A stretch of 64,000 bases of DNA, taken from NCBI RefSeq assembly GCF_014698505.1, contig NZ_JACJTD010000009.1:62001-126000 (forward strand). The letters run 5' to 3'. This document shows, one piece after another, positions 1-8,341 of the stretch. The notes beneath the pieces are model-generated. The model did no database searches and was not told the origin of the DNA. It worked only from the letters and a program-made list of their open reading frames with translations. A program made the translations under genes and the position numbers. Positions within the stretch are counted from its first letter, which is position 1, and every line of letters starts with the position of its first letter. The DNA comes from Nostoc foliaceum FACHB-393. Lineage in GTDB: Bacteria > Cyanobacteriota > Cyanobacteriia > Cyanobacteriales > Nostocaceae.

Positions 1-111
1 GTTTTTTAACATACAACTGCTTTTTTGATTTGTATGATTGCGGATTTTTTATTGTGGGTTTGTGAGTTAAGGGACTTCCAAAAAATAAACGATCTATTTT
101 CGTAGGGTGTG

Positions 112-268
112 TTAGAGGATGTTTGTAAAGTATCAAGTTGTATAAAGATCCCCCCTAACCCCCCTTTTTAAGGGGGGAATCGGAATCAAAGTCCCCCAAT
201 TTATCAGGGGATTTAGAGGAATCTAGAATCTTTGATACCGACAAGAAGACTTTTAAAACATCCTCTTA
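112..268. mobile_element. MITE-like palindromic element (candidate)
   Basis: A 157-bp segment has 13-bp perfect terminal inverted repeats (ttagaggatgttt at 112-124, aaacatcctctta at 256-268). Subterminal agtatcaag (129-137) and ctttgatac (230-238) also pair, and the centre contains a C-run/G-run palindrome (about 147-180). It has no ORF. It lies within a second inverted pair, gtagggtg (102-109) and cgccctac (286-293, one mismatch), as if inserted in an older repeat. Non-autonomous element status is inferred from structure only. The rest of 1-362 shows no gene. Confidence 0.5.
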
Positions 269-362
269 GGTAGAACACCATAACGCGCCCTACTAATTTG
301 CTCTTTTTGTAATTGGAAGTCGCCTATGGCGAAGAATTTAACTTGCTAATGGGTAGATGAAA

Positions 363-674
363 TTATGCACCATTATCGGTGACATTATCCCCATTACTGG
401 CAGTAGCTTCAAAGACGGGGGTTTCTTTTTCATCAGCAAGTTCTGCTCTGGCTTCAGCTACCATGTCTTCCCAGGTTTCGCCCATTTCTGCAATGGTTCC
501 TTTGCTTCTTTCATAAAGACCAATTCCGCCTTTGATGACTGACTTGACTAAGGGTTTACCAACTCCAGCGACAATGGGCAGCAAAACAGGTGCTAAGAGG
601 ACTGCACCAATTCCGGCTATAATACCGGGAGCGCCTGCATCTTCAACAAAATCACTAATTTTAGCCATATTCAA
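363..674 (-). CDS. DUF5132 domain protein
   Basis: A 103-residue protein. A hydrophobic glycine/alanine/proline-rich stretch (about residues 15-45, GIIAGIGAVLLAPVLLP...) is followed by an amphipathic acidic helix (TWEDMVAEARAELADE, about 67-82), the pattern of DUF5132 proteins, which have no known function. The ATG at 674 is preceded by an AGGAGG-type site. It is the last gene of a leftward cluster after the P-type ATPase (65-bp gap), so it is probably co-transcribed with the HMA_2-like genes. The hydrophobic part could be a membrane anchor or hairpin. The family call is fairly sure; the role is not known. Confidence 0.75.
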   Translation of the reverse strand: MNMAKISDFVEDAGAPGIIAGIGAVLLAPVLLPIVAGVGKPLVKSVIKGGIGLYERSKGTIAEMGETWEDMVAEARAELADEKETPVFEATASNGDNVTDNGA

Positions 675-738
675 TTTCCTCCTATTAATTAAGAAATCTC
701 AGAAAGCTTTTTAAGATACTCTTGCCGGCATAGTTGTA

Positions 739-2991
739 TCATCTTGCCGATGGTAGAGTTTTATGGTGGCGACTTTTAAGAATTGGACGTAAACCGTTGA
801 CTCCGGCAACTACGGTTGAGCCATTGTTGACTACTGTTGCAGCTAAGGGGTTAAGACCAAAGAGAACAGCGATCGCTAATGCTGCTAAATTAGGAACAGC
901 AACTAGTCCTGTGTTTTGCCGAATCAATTGCTTGGCTTGACGAGCGATCGCGATCGCTTCTAATAAACTATGCAAGTCATTCTGCATCAACACTAAGTCT
1001 GCTGTCTCGCGGGCTATCTCAGAACCGTTGGCAAAGGAAACGGAAACATCGGCGTAGGCTAAAGCTGGCGAATCGTTGATTCCATCGCCTACAAATGCAA
1101 CTGTCTTGCCTTGTTCGTGCAGTTGGCGGACAACTGTTGCCTTTTGTTCTGGAAAAGCTTCTGCGTGAGTATGCGTTGGCAAAATACCAAGTTCAGTAGC
1201 AACAGCGGTAGCGGTTCGCTTATTATCCCCCGTTAGCATGTGAATTTCTACACCTTCGACCGTCGAAAGTGCCCTAATGACTTCCCGGCTTTCGGGACGG
1301 AGAAGATCACTATATTTAATAATACCTTGAAGTTGACCGTTGCTGGCTACATAAATCGCTGAATTTACAAATTTTTGCTGACCATTTAACGCTTCGGTAT
1401 CAATGCCACTGGAACGTAAAAAGCGATCGCTCCCGACATAAACTGTCTCTCCATCAATCTGAGCTTTTACGCCCAAACCCAGTTGATAATCCCACTTACT
1501 ACGCGGCAAAATTTCCACTTGCTCTGCTTGGGCATAGCGAACAATTGCTTCTGCGACTGGATGAGTTAAACGCTGTTCGGCGGCGGCTGCCAATTCCAAC
1601 ACTCGCAATCTTGAGGTTGCTGGATTGAAACTTTCCACACTGACAACATCGACTTCTCCCTTAGTCAGCGTCCCCGTTTTATCAAAAACTATGGTATCAA
1701 CTTCTGCTAGTTGTTCTAACGCCCGTCCACTACGGATAAGAATTCCCCGCCGTGCAGCATAAGTTAATGCTGCTAAAACTGTTGTGGGGACTGATACTCT
1801 GATACCTGTAGCAAAGTCTAGAGTTAAAACGCTGGCTGCCCGTGAAGGGTTGCGGGTTGTGGCAAATACTGCCCCACCAAGTAGCAAAGTTGGCACAACA
1901 GCTTTCTGAGCAAATTTCATGGCATAATTCTCCATCCGCGTATCGTGGACAGGCGCTTCTTGCATTAACTTAATGCTCTGTCCGGCGCGGGTATCATTAC
2001 CTATCCATTCGGCAAGAATATAAATTCGTCCTTCTCGTACCAGCGTTGAGGCGAAAACTGGTTGTCCTTTTTTCTTCAGTACTGGCATGGACTCGCCAGT
2101 TAGCTTCTGCTCATCTAGCAGGGCTTTACCTCGCAAAATGCTACCATCAACCGGCACTTGTTCGCCAGGGTAAACAATTACTGTATCGCCACGTTGGACA
2201 TCTTGAATGGGAATTTGTTGCTTTTCGCCATTGCGTTCCACCCAGACAAATTGTCCCAAAGAACTAAGTAAATCTAGAGTTTGTTGAGCAGAAGAACGAG
2301 CCGTGCGATCGCGGATATTTTCGCCCACTTCAATTAAACTGAGCATGAGCGATGGTGTGAGAAAATGACCTTGGAAGGTAGTAATAGCGATCGCCATAAA
2401 ATCCAAAAAGTCAATATTCAATTTTCGCTCTACCCGAATACCTTCCCAGGCTCGTTGGACAACGGGTAGTGTAGCAATGGCGATTGGAAGCACGACTATC
2501 AAAGGTGGGATCGGTAATCCTAACGGCCCTCCCAGTACTGCTAAAGTAGTGGCAACAGCCGAGAGTCGTAAACCTGGCCAAGATGTCTCTTTTTCAGTTT
2601 CCGATAATGATGTAGAGTTTTTGAGAACGACTACAACACTTGCAGCTTGAATCAAATCGTGAAGGTGCGATCGCATCTTCGCATCGGAAACTTTCTCAGA
2701 TTTATAAGTAACTGCAACTGACATTGCCGCAGGCTTGACACGGACATTGTTCACCAGCGCATCTGCTGTTAACAATACTTCAAGACGCTTGGCATAATCT
2801 GCATCACAGCGTAAGCGAGGTATGCGAAACCGCAGTCTTCCCGGAGTTGTATGGACAACGCTGTAGGTAACCTTGGGAAACTCTCTTTTAGAGTGTCCAT
2901 TAGTGTCAGTTATAGAAACTTTACCATTCCCCTCTAACACAGTGAATTGAGATTTTGAGGGTGATGCTAGTTCCAGTGCTACTTTTGCCAT
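739..2991 (-). CDS. Heavy-metal-type P-type ATPase with HMA_2-like N-terminus and no CPx motif
   Basis: Inner-membrane cation-transporting ATPase, about 750 residues. Order: HMA_2-like domain (about 38-108, with HTTPGRLRFRIP), membrane segments (about 145-185 and 195-225), actuator loop with TGES (about 298), membrane segments (365-405), phosphorylation site DKTGTLT (Asp about 437), an HP dipeptide (about 477) typical of the P1B class, TGDN, GDGINDSPAL (about 635-644) and a C-terminal membrane pair. The metal-binding CPC/SPC in the membrane helix before DKTGT is replaced by DFATGIRVSVPT, so the substrate cannot be guessed from the usual rules. ATG at 2991 is taken as start; an in-frame TTG at 3009 would add six residues. 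It belongs to the leftward cluster with two HMA_2-like proteins and DUF5132. Confidence 0.88.
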   Translation of the reverse strand: MAKVALELASPSKSQFTVLEGNGKVSITDTNGHSKREFPKVTYSVVHTTPGRLRFRIPRLRCDADYAKRLEVLLTADALVNNVRVKPAAMSVAVTYKSEKVSDAKMRSHLHDLIQAASVVVVLKNSTSLSETEKETSWPGLRLSAVATTLAVLGGPLGLPIPPLIVVLPIAIATLPVVQRAWEGIRVERKLNIDFLDFMAIAITTFQGHFLTPSLMLSLIEVGENIRDRTARSSAQQTLDLLSSLGQFVWVERNGEKQQIPIQDVQRGDTVIVYPGEQVPVDGSILRGKALLDEQKLTGESMPVLKKKGQPVFASTLVREGRIYILAEWIGNDTRAGQSIKLMQEAPVHDTRMENYAMKFAQKAVVPTLLLGGAVFATTRNPSRAASVLTLDFATGIRVSVPTTVLAALTYAARRGILIRSGRALEQLAEVDTIVFDKTGTLTKGEVDVVSVESFNPATSRLRVLELAAAAEQRLTHPVAEAIVRYAQAEQVEILPRSKWDYQLGLGVKAQIDGETVYVGSDRFLRSSGIDTEALNGQQKFVNSAIYVASNGQLQGIIKYSDLLRPESREVIRALSTVEGVEIHMLTGDNKRTATAVATELGILPTHTHAEAFPEQKATVVRQLHEQGKTVAFVGDGINDSPALAYADVSVSFANGSEIARETADLVLMQNDLHSLLEAIAIARQAKQLIRQNTGLVAVPNLAALAIAVLFGLNPLAATVVNNGSTVVAGVNGLRPILKSRHHKTLPSAR

Positions 2992-3135
2992 TACTTTTCT
3001 TTGATCCAAAGTTGGTACACTTCACAATGAAAATCAGGCTCTTTACCTCTGTAAAAAGATCAAATAGACCACCAATCCTGCAAGATTGATTAGCTATCAA
3101 CAGTTTGGTTATTCGTCATTTGCTGAATTCGTTAG

Positions 3136-3975
3136 CTAACTTATCGCTGTGGCGGGATCATTGGCAGATTCAATTAGACTGGCTAGATGAGATATTGCTG
3201 CTGACAAAAAGTTTTGTACTCGCTTCTGAGAATCCCGCATCATTGCAGTTTTATAGGTAATGACAACTGATTTTGCAGCGCTATTAACTCGCTCACTGGT
3301 AACTGTAGAATCTGATTTGAGTAAAGTCTCTAAGCGTTGGACATATTTTGGATCGCAGGCAATTTGAGGCACACGAAACCGCACCCTTCCGGGAATTGCA
3401 TGAGCAATGGTATAAGCTACTTTTGCAGGTTTTTTTGCTTGTTGAATTACATAATGAGTAGAGGATACCGAATTGCTTTTAGTCTTAGAGACTGACGTAT
3501 CCGCAGAGGATAAGGAGAATGTTGCTGATTTCTGCTTCTGGGCTTCTCTGCTTGGCTTTCTATCCTGCCTACCTTCTGTTGTCACCGCCGCTGAGTATGG
3601 TTTGAATTGGTTTGCAGCTGCTGGTACCACTTCTGCATTGCCAGCCAACTGAATCAAATTAGCCAAATGCGATCGCATCTCAACATCTGACATTACATCA
3701 GTGTTGTAGGTAATGGCAATTGACCCTACCGTAGTATTACTGACTTGCTGATTGATGACCAAAGGCTCATTAGCAAGCAAGGCGAGAAGACGTTCCACAT
3801 ATTTTGGATCTTCGCTAATCTGAGGTATGCAAAATCCTACTTGTCCAGGAAATGCACAAATAATGCTATATGCTACCCTTGAAGGCGGTGTTGCTGGGTA
3901 ATTAATCTCGTCTGTGACTGTTTGCTCTTGTTTTTTGTCTAAATCTGCTACCCTTGCTAAATTTAAACCAGCCAT
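3136..3975 (-). CDS. Protein with two HMA_2-like domains
   Basis: A 279-residue soluble-looking protein with two copies (about residues 31-105 and 190-270) of the domain also found at the N-terminus of the neighbouring ATPase. Shared marks are a hydrophobic strand, xxPGRVRFRVPQI, a DPKYVQRLE helix and a VxSxAITY strand. The first copy is degenerate (FPGQVGFCIP). The linker (about 110-185) is Ser/Lys-rich and looks disordered. There is no CxxC, so classical heavy-metal binding is not evident. It lies between the 404-residue HMA_2 protein and the ATPase, same strand, short gaps. It may be a partner or regulator of the ATPase; that is inference. Confidence 0.75.
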   Translation of the reverse strand: MAGLNLARVADLDKKQEQTVTDEINYPATPPSRVAYSIICAFPGQVGFCIPQISEDPKYVERLLALLANEPLVINQQVSNTTVGSIAITYNTDVMSDVEMRSHLANLIQLAGNAEVVPAAANQFKPYSAAVTTEGRQDRKPSREAQKQKSATFSLSSADTSVSKTKSNSVSSTHYVIQQAKKPAKVAYTIAHAIPGRVRFRVPQIACDPKYVQRLETLLKSDSTVTSERVNSAAKSVVITYKTAMMRDSQKRVQNFLSAAISHLASLIESANDPATAIS

Positions 3976-4012
3976 AATTCCCCTCCCGTATTCCGCAATT
4001 TGAAACTGTATA

Positions 4013-5227
4013 TTAGGTTTCCAAGGGTAAGTTCGCCATAATACCTAATGACAATGACATAGCAGGCGATTTTAGGTTACTCCACAGACTGGATAACTCT
4101 GAATTTGTTTGGTTTGCTGTTGTTGAGTTGATAACTTCAGCAGTCTGAGTAACCTGAGTAGTAAGATTTGCCGTTGTTGCGTCTGGAATTTCAGCCGTCT
4201 GGCTAACTTCTTCGAGGGGTTGGTTAGCCGTTGTCATCACTATTATTGGTGGGTTTGTCTCCAATGCCAATTCCATCAAACTCACCCAATGAGACAATGG
4301 AATCTCACGAGACTGATAAGCGATCGCGATTGATGCAGCATCAAAATTCACACGCACGCTGGTAACTTCAGCATCGGTTTTCACTATTCTCTCAAGTCGT
4401 CGTCCATAAGCTCTATCTTGGGCGATTTTTGGCACATTCAACCGAATACGCCCAGCAATTGCATGGACTACACTGTAGTCAATCTTTGCAGGTGCTACCG
4501 CCTCGCTAGCCTTCTCAAGATTATTTATGGACTTTTCTTGTTGGATAGAAGATTTGCGATCGTCTTTTGATAATTCCGAATCAGATTTTATGTTGCTTTT
4601 TATCGCAGAACTGGTATCGTTACCTTTGATTTTTTCTGATATCGAAACTTGAGAGCCAAGATAACCAATTACACCACGGGTTGCATCCGCCGCAATCACG
4701 TAAACTGGAATCGATACCCAGCCATGAATTCCCAACCCTCCTGTTACCGCCAAGCCTGTCATCATCGGAATTAAGGAAATACCTTGCTCTTTCCAAAATG
4801 AAGCCGATTTCCAAGCTGCAAAGGGATCGGTTTTGCTAAGTGAATCAGAGGAAGGTTGTGGCTGTTGGATCTCAAAGCCGAATTTTAGCGCCAAAATTTG
4901 CGGTAATGACAGCTTATCTTCATCAAAATTAACTACCAAACTACCCGTTTGCTCATTTACAGTAACTTCCCTGACTCCCTCTAAGGAGCGTAAATCTTGG
5001 GCTATGCTGGCTAGTATCGAATTAAGACTACTGTCAGTGGTACGCAATCGCACACGCCCGGTAGTTACATGAACTATTTGTAAGGCACCTGAGGGCTGTG
5101 ACTGCGTTGCCTGTGCCATCTTAGTTGTACTTTGATTGACTTCGTTGCTTTGTTGTGTAGGGATTAAATCAGTAGAAATTTTAGCGGAAATATTTAATTT
5201 TTCACGATTACTAATATTTTTAGCCAT
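4013..5227 (-). CDS. Protein with two HMA_2-like domains around a hydrophobic segment
   Basis: A 404-residue protein and the first gene of the leftward cluster (ATG 5227). Residues about 48-120 form an HMA_2-like domain (IVHVTTGRVRLRTT ... VREVTVNEQTGSLVVNF). Residues about 148-190 are hydrophobic (GISLIPMMTGLAVTGGLGIHGW) and could be one or two membrane passes. A second domain follows at about 250-322 (VVHAIAGRIRLNVP). The tail is Thr/Asn/Gln-rich. No CxxC or His cluster is visible. The layout resembles a P-type ATPase amino terminus without the ATPase core. Its upstream region carries a Fur/Zur-like box shared with the divergent porin. Function unknown; association with the ATPase is inferred from position and shared domains. 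Confidence 0.72.
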   Translation of the reverse strand: MAKNISNREKLNISAKISTDLIPTQQSNEVNQSTTKMAQATQSQPSGALQIVHVTTGRVRLRTTDSSLNSILASIAQDLRSLEGVREVTVNEQTGSLVVNFDEDKLSLPQILALKFGFEIQQPQPSSDSLSKTDPFAAWKSASFWKEQGISLIPMMTGLAVTGGLGIHGWVSIPVYVIAADATRGVIGYLGSQVSISEKIKGNDTSSAIKSNIKSDSELSKDDRKSSIQQEKSINNLEKASEAVAPAKIDYSVVHAIAGRIRLNVPKIAQDRAYGRRLERIVKTDAEVTSVRVNFDAASIAIAYQSREIPLSHWVSLMELALETNPPIIVMTTANQPLEEVSQTAEIPDATTANLTTQVTQTAEVINSTTANQTNSELSSLWSNLKSPAMSLSLGIMANLPLET

Positions 5228-5344
5228 TTACCGGATTACCCAATAGCTAGATCAAGTCAAAAGGTTAACAATAGATTAAATCTAACTTAAGCTTTGGGGG
5301 TCAAGTATGTGTCTTCCGAATTATTTTTAACAATAATTATTTTG

Positions 5345-5359
5345 TGAGAATGATTATCT
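5345..5359. promoter_or_regulatory. Candidate Fur/Zur-type box between divergent units
   Basis: tgagaatgattatct; its 13-bp core (5346-5358) differs from the perfect palindrome GATAATNATTATC at one position. It lies 118 bp upstream of the HMA_2 cluster start (5227, minus) and about 195 bp upstream of the porin ATG (5554, plus), in an AT-rich intergenic stretch. Cyanobacterial Zur and Fur recognise this type of sequence; which one, if either, binds here is not known. Confidence 0.45.
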
Positions 5360-5553
5360 TGAAGGGACGGAATTATACAAAATTTTCAGGCGGGGCCTTT
5401 CCATAATTTTTACTCCAATTAGATTCACTGCCCATAGCCATATATTTAAGTCACTGTAATCTGATAAGATTTCCAACAAGCACAATAACTGCTTGTTCTC
5501 TTTTTCTTGAAGCCATTGATTTCAGGTCTTTTTTGGGAAAGGAAAATAAAAAA

Positions 5554-7332
5554 ATGTCTCATCTATTGTGGAAAACTCTGGTACTAAGCCCAGTAGTTTT
5601 GGGAGTGACGGTGTTGGTTTCCGCTAGAGCTATGGCTACTAAAGTACCTAGCTCTTCTGAAGATATAAAGGCAAAAGTTGCTCAGGCAGAAGCGCCAATA
5701 GCTTCTAGTGCTTCAATATTGCTCCAAACAGAGCAACCAAAAGTTAATCAGCAATTGATTGCCCAGGCAAAGACTGATGATAATAAAGTTTTAGAAGAAG
5801 TTAACCGCTATAGCAGCGAAGGCAAGAATCAGAATTCACTATCTCAAGTCACATCAGTTTCTCAGTTTTCTGATGTACAGCCGACTGACTGGGCATTTCA
5901 AGCTTTGCAATCCCTAGTTGAACGCTATGGCTGTATTGCTGGATACCCCAATAGTACTTACCGTGGCAACCGCGCATTGACTCGTTATGAGTTTGCCGCA
6001 GGTTTGAATGCTTGTTTAGATCGGGTTAATGAACTGATTGCGACAGCAACCGCTGATTTAGTGACAAAACAGGATTTAGCAACCCTCCAACGTTTGCAAG
6101 AGGAATTCTCGGCAGAACTAACAACTCTACGTGGTCGAGTAGATGCTGTAGAAGCACGGACTGCTGAACTTGAAGCAAATCAGTTTTCCACTACCACAAA
6201 ATTGGTGGGTGAAGCTATTTTTGCCGTTACTGATGTGTTTGGCGGTGATACTGGCGATGCTAACAATACTGTCTTCCAAGATAGGGTACGTTTAGACTTG
6301 CAAACCAGCTTCACGGGTAAAGACGTTTTACACACCCGTCTTGCAGCAGGTAATGCAGCAGCCTTCAGTCAAGTGGATAATGGTGGTCTTCCTATCAATA
6401 CTGCTGAAGGTACACAAACATTTCAAGTCGGCAGCACTGGTAACAACGGTGTCATTATAGACTGGCTGGCGTATTACGTACCTATAGGCCCAGCCCAAGC
6501 TTACTTTGCGGCCACCGGAGGTATTCATAGCGATTATGCTGCCACTAACAACCCTTACTTTGAGGACTTTGATGGTGGTAATGGTGCTTTGTCTACCTTT
6601 GCTTCTGAAAGTCCCATCTATCGCATTGGTGGTGGTGCCGGTGCAGCCCTAACTTTACCCTTTGGTAGCGGTGGCAGCTTTTTCAAACCAAGTTCACTAA
6701 CTGTCGGTTATTTGGCATCAAATGCTAATAATCCTGGAGTAAATCAAGGTTTGCTTGAAGGTAACTATGCAGCCCTGGGACAGTTGAACTTTAGTGTTGG
6801 CGATCGCTTGGCTTTCGCAGCTACCTACGTTCACGGGTATCATGGTGCTGGAGGTGGGAATTTATTTGATGCAGGTGGTGGTTTAGCTGGCACTAACCGC
6901 GTCGTAGGTACTGGTCAATCTAATACCCTAAGTGCTCTAGACGCATCTTCTAGTAATTCCTATGGGATATCGGCAGCCTTTAGACCCAGTGACAAACTGT
7001 CAATCAGTGGCTTCATTTCTTATCACGATGTTACAGGCTTTGGTATTGGTGATGATTATGAAGCTTGGAGCTACGGAGTTGGCATAGCCTTACCTGACTT
7101 CGGTAAACAGGGTAACGTTTTAGGTATTTTTGCTGGTGCAGAACCCTATGCCTTTAACCGAGCAGGTTTTACTGGTAATGATATACCTTATCATTTTGAA
7201 GGCTTTTACAAGTATCGCGTGTCAGATAACATTTCAATCACCCCTGGTGTAATCTGGTTGACCTCTCCTGGTCAAAACAGCGCTAACGACGATGCAATTA
7301 TCGGTACGCTGAGAACAACTTTCACCTTCTAA
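5554..7332 (+). CDS. SLH-domain outer-membrane porin (iron-uptake porin / OprB family)
   Basis: Outer-membrane channel of about 592 residues. A signal peptide (WKTLVLSPVVLGVTVLVSARAMA) comes first, then a low-complexity linker, one SLH domain (about residues 100-160: FSDVQPTDWAFQALQSLVERYGCIAGYP...RYEFAAGLNACLD in two parts), a coiled coil (about 175-205) and a C-terminal beta-barrel rich in alternating aromatic/Gly strands that ends in Phe (TTFTF). This is the standard plan of cyanobacterial SLH porins. ATG 5554 is chosen because GGAAAGGA precedes it; an upstream in-frame TTG at 5533 lies before that site. It is divergent from the HMA_2 cluster and shares a candidate Fur/Zur box, suggesting metal or ion uptake. 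Confidence 0.9.
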   Translation: MSHLLWKTLVLSPVVLGVTVLVSARAMATKVPSSSEDIKAKVAQAEAPIASSASILLQTEQPKVNQQLIAQAKTDDNKVLEEVNRYSSEGKNQNSLSQVTSVSQFSDVQPTDWAFQALQSLVERYGCIAGYPNSTYRGNRALTRYEFAAGLNACLDRVNELIATATADLVTKQDLATLQRLQEEFSAELTTLRGRVDAVEARTAELEANQFSTTTKLVGEAIFAVTDVFGGDTGDANNTVFQDRVRLDLQTSFTGKDVLHTRLAAGNAAAFSQVDNGGLPINTAEGTQTFQVGSTGNNGVIIDWLAYYVPIGPAQAYFAATGGIHSDYAATNNPYFEDFDGGNGALSTFASESPIYRIGGGAGAALTLPFGSGGSFFKPSSLTVGYLASNANNPGVNQGLLEGNYAALGQLNFSVGDRLAFAATYVHGYHGAGGGNLFDAGGGLAGTNRVVGTGQSNTLSALDASSSNSYGISAAFRPSDKLSISGFISYHDVTGFGIGDDYEAWSYGVGIALPDFGKQGNVLGIFAGAEPYAFNRAGFTGNDIPYHFEGFYKYRVSDNISITPGVIWLTSPGQNSANDDAIIGTLRTTFTF

Positions 7333-7353
7333 AGGTTTACAGCAAAAGCGTGA

Positions 7354-7387
7354 AGAATGCAGAATTCAGAATTCTGCATTCTTTTTC
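7354..7387 (+). terminator. Rho-independent terminator of the porin gene
   Basis: agaatgcagaattc and gaattctgcattct form a near-perfect stem (7354-7382) followed by ttttt, 20 bp after the porin stop codon. Confidence 0.7.
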
Positions 7388-7393
7388 AATTTT

Positions 7394-7421
7394 TAGAGAC
7401 GCGATAAATCGCCGTCTCTAC
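7394..7421. repeat. Dispersed palindromic repeat, copy 1
   Basis: tagagacgcgataaatcgccgtctcta forms a hairpin. Related copies occur at 47371-47398 and 49177-49203, always intergenic. This is a common Nostocales repeat type with no coding content. Confidence 0.6.
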
Positions 7422-7561
7422 AAAGAATGTACTCGTCAATTATTCCTTGACAAACTACTATTTCCGACCTGTGTGTACACCGTAGAGAGGAATGGAAGTG
7501 AGGTCAGAGTGTATCGCATCCAAACGAGAAGCGCTATAAAAGCAAGTTTGCTAAGTTCCTA

Positions 7562-7702
7562 TATTGAATTCGGGCAGTCGTTTATTGAATTTGGGCAGTC
7601 GTTTATTGAATTTGGGCAGTCGTTTATTGAATTCGGGCAGTTGTTAATTGAATTCGGACAGTCGTTAATTGAATTCGGGCAGTTGTTAATTGAATTCGGG
7701 CA
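7562..7702 (+). repeat. Tandem 21-bp repeat, about 6.7 copies
   Basis: Consensus tattgaattcgggcagtcgt plus t, directly repeated from 7562 with a partial last copy. Variants (aattg.., ..cggacag.., ..gttgtt) are scattered among units. There are no spacers, so it is not a CRISPR. An ORF (7350-7769) runs through it only because 21 is a multiple of three; it spans the terminator and a dispersed repeat and is not called as a gene. The rest of 7333-7873 holds no gene. Confidence 0.85.
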
Positions 7703-7873
7703 ACCTACAAGAATTTACATAAAGCCATTCAAGATATTTGTGATAAATAAATCAACATATACTGGATAATGCGGGTGTCAATTAACCCTAGTTCTGTTTA
7801 TCCTAGTGCTGTACAGTTCAGGGTATAAGTCAGTTTTTATCCTGGCGCATTATTAATAATAGGAAAGTGATTT

Positions 7874-8236
7874 ATGTCACGTCCAAAACGCGGGTCTAAA
7901 GTAATTGATAAAGCGCAGCGTCGGATTGCGGCTTTGAAATCGATCAATCCCACCTTAGACTTAGGCAATGGGGTAACAATTGACTCCTTTGCAGCCGTCA
8001 TTAAAACAACGCAAGACAAATTGGAAGCTTATAACTCAAGCCTCTCCACCGTGGATATGACTCAGGAAGCCTTAGAAGTTACCGAAAAATCGCTAATGGA
8101 ACTAACAGAACACATGTTACTCAGTGTAGCTGCAAAGTATGGCAAGAATAGCGATGAGTACAAAATGGCAGGAGGCGTTCGTCGAAGCGATCGCAAGCGT
8201 CCGGTGCGTCAGCCTAAGCAAGAGGCTACTACTTGA
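7874..8236 (+). CDS. Conserved hypothetical protein
   Basis: A 120-residue protein, family not recognised. It has a basic N-terminus (SRPKRGSKVIDKAQRRIAALKSI), a central part with predicted helices (AAVIKTTQDKLEAYNSSLSTVD, then ALEVTEKSLMELTEHML) and a very basic disordered C-terminus (RRSDRKRPVRQPKQ). This looks like a small helical, possibly nucleic-acid-binding protein. The ATG at 7874 has AGGAAAG eight bases upstream. A hairpin at 8241-8273 follows. It precedes the TPR-CHAT gene on the same strand, but the hairpin and a separate promoter suggest it is independent. Confidence 0.65.
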   Translation: MSRPKRGSKVIDKAQRRIAALKSINPTLDLGNGVTIDSFAAVIKTTQDKLEAYNSSLSTVDMTQEALEVTEKSLMELTEHMLLSVAAKYGKNSDEYKMAGGVRRSDRKRPVRQPKQEATT

Positions 8237-8240
8237 TAAA

Positions 8241-8273
8241 CAGGACTTATGCGGTGATACTGCGTAAGTCCTG
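8241..8273 (+). terminator. Hairpin after 7874-8236 (terminator-like repeat)
   Basis: caggacttatgc pairs with gcgtaagtcctg (small loop, one mismatch). There is no clear T-run. The half gcgtaagtcct recurs at about 55044, so this is also a dispersed repeat type. Confidence 0.45.
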
Positions 8274-8295
8274 CTATAAACAGCCTATTACTCAG

Positions 8296-8328
8296 CCAAT
8301 AAGTTATAATACCAATCAAACTTATTGG
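8296..8328 (+). promoter_or_regulatory. Promoter and inverted-repeat operator of the TPR-CHAT unit (candidate)
   Basis: CCAATAAG (8296-8303) and CTTATTGG (8321-8328) are perfect inverted repeats 17 bp apart. A consensus -10 box TATAAT (8305-8310) lies directly after the first arm, 31 bp upstream of the ATG at 8342. A repressor bound across the arms would cover the -10. No matching -35 is evident. Confidence 0.4.
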
Positions 8329-8341
8329 AATTTGGGTAATA

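Noticed and set aside
7562..7702. Possible CRISPR array
   Set aside because: Units abut with no spacers, and no cas genes are in the window.
7350..7769. A 139-codon ORF rich in IEFGQ repeats
   Set aside because: It crosses the porin terminator, a dispersed repeat and the 21-bp tandem array; it stays open only because the repeat unit is a multiple of three. No domain and no good start.
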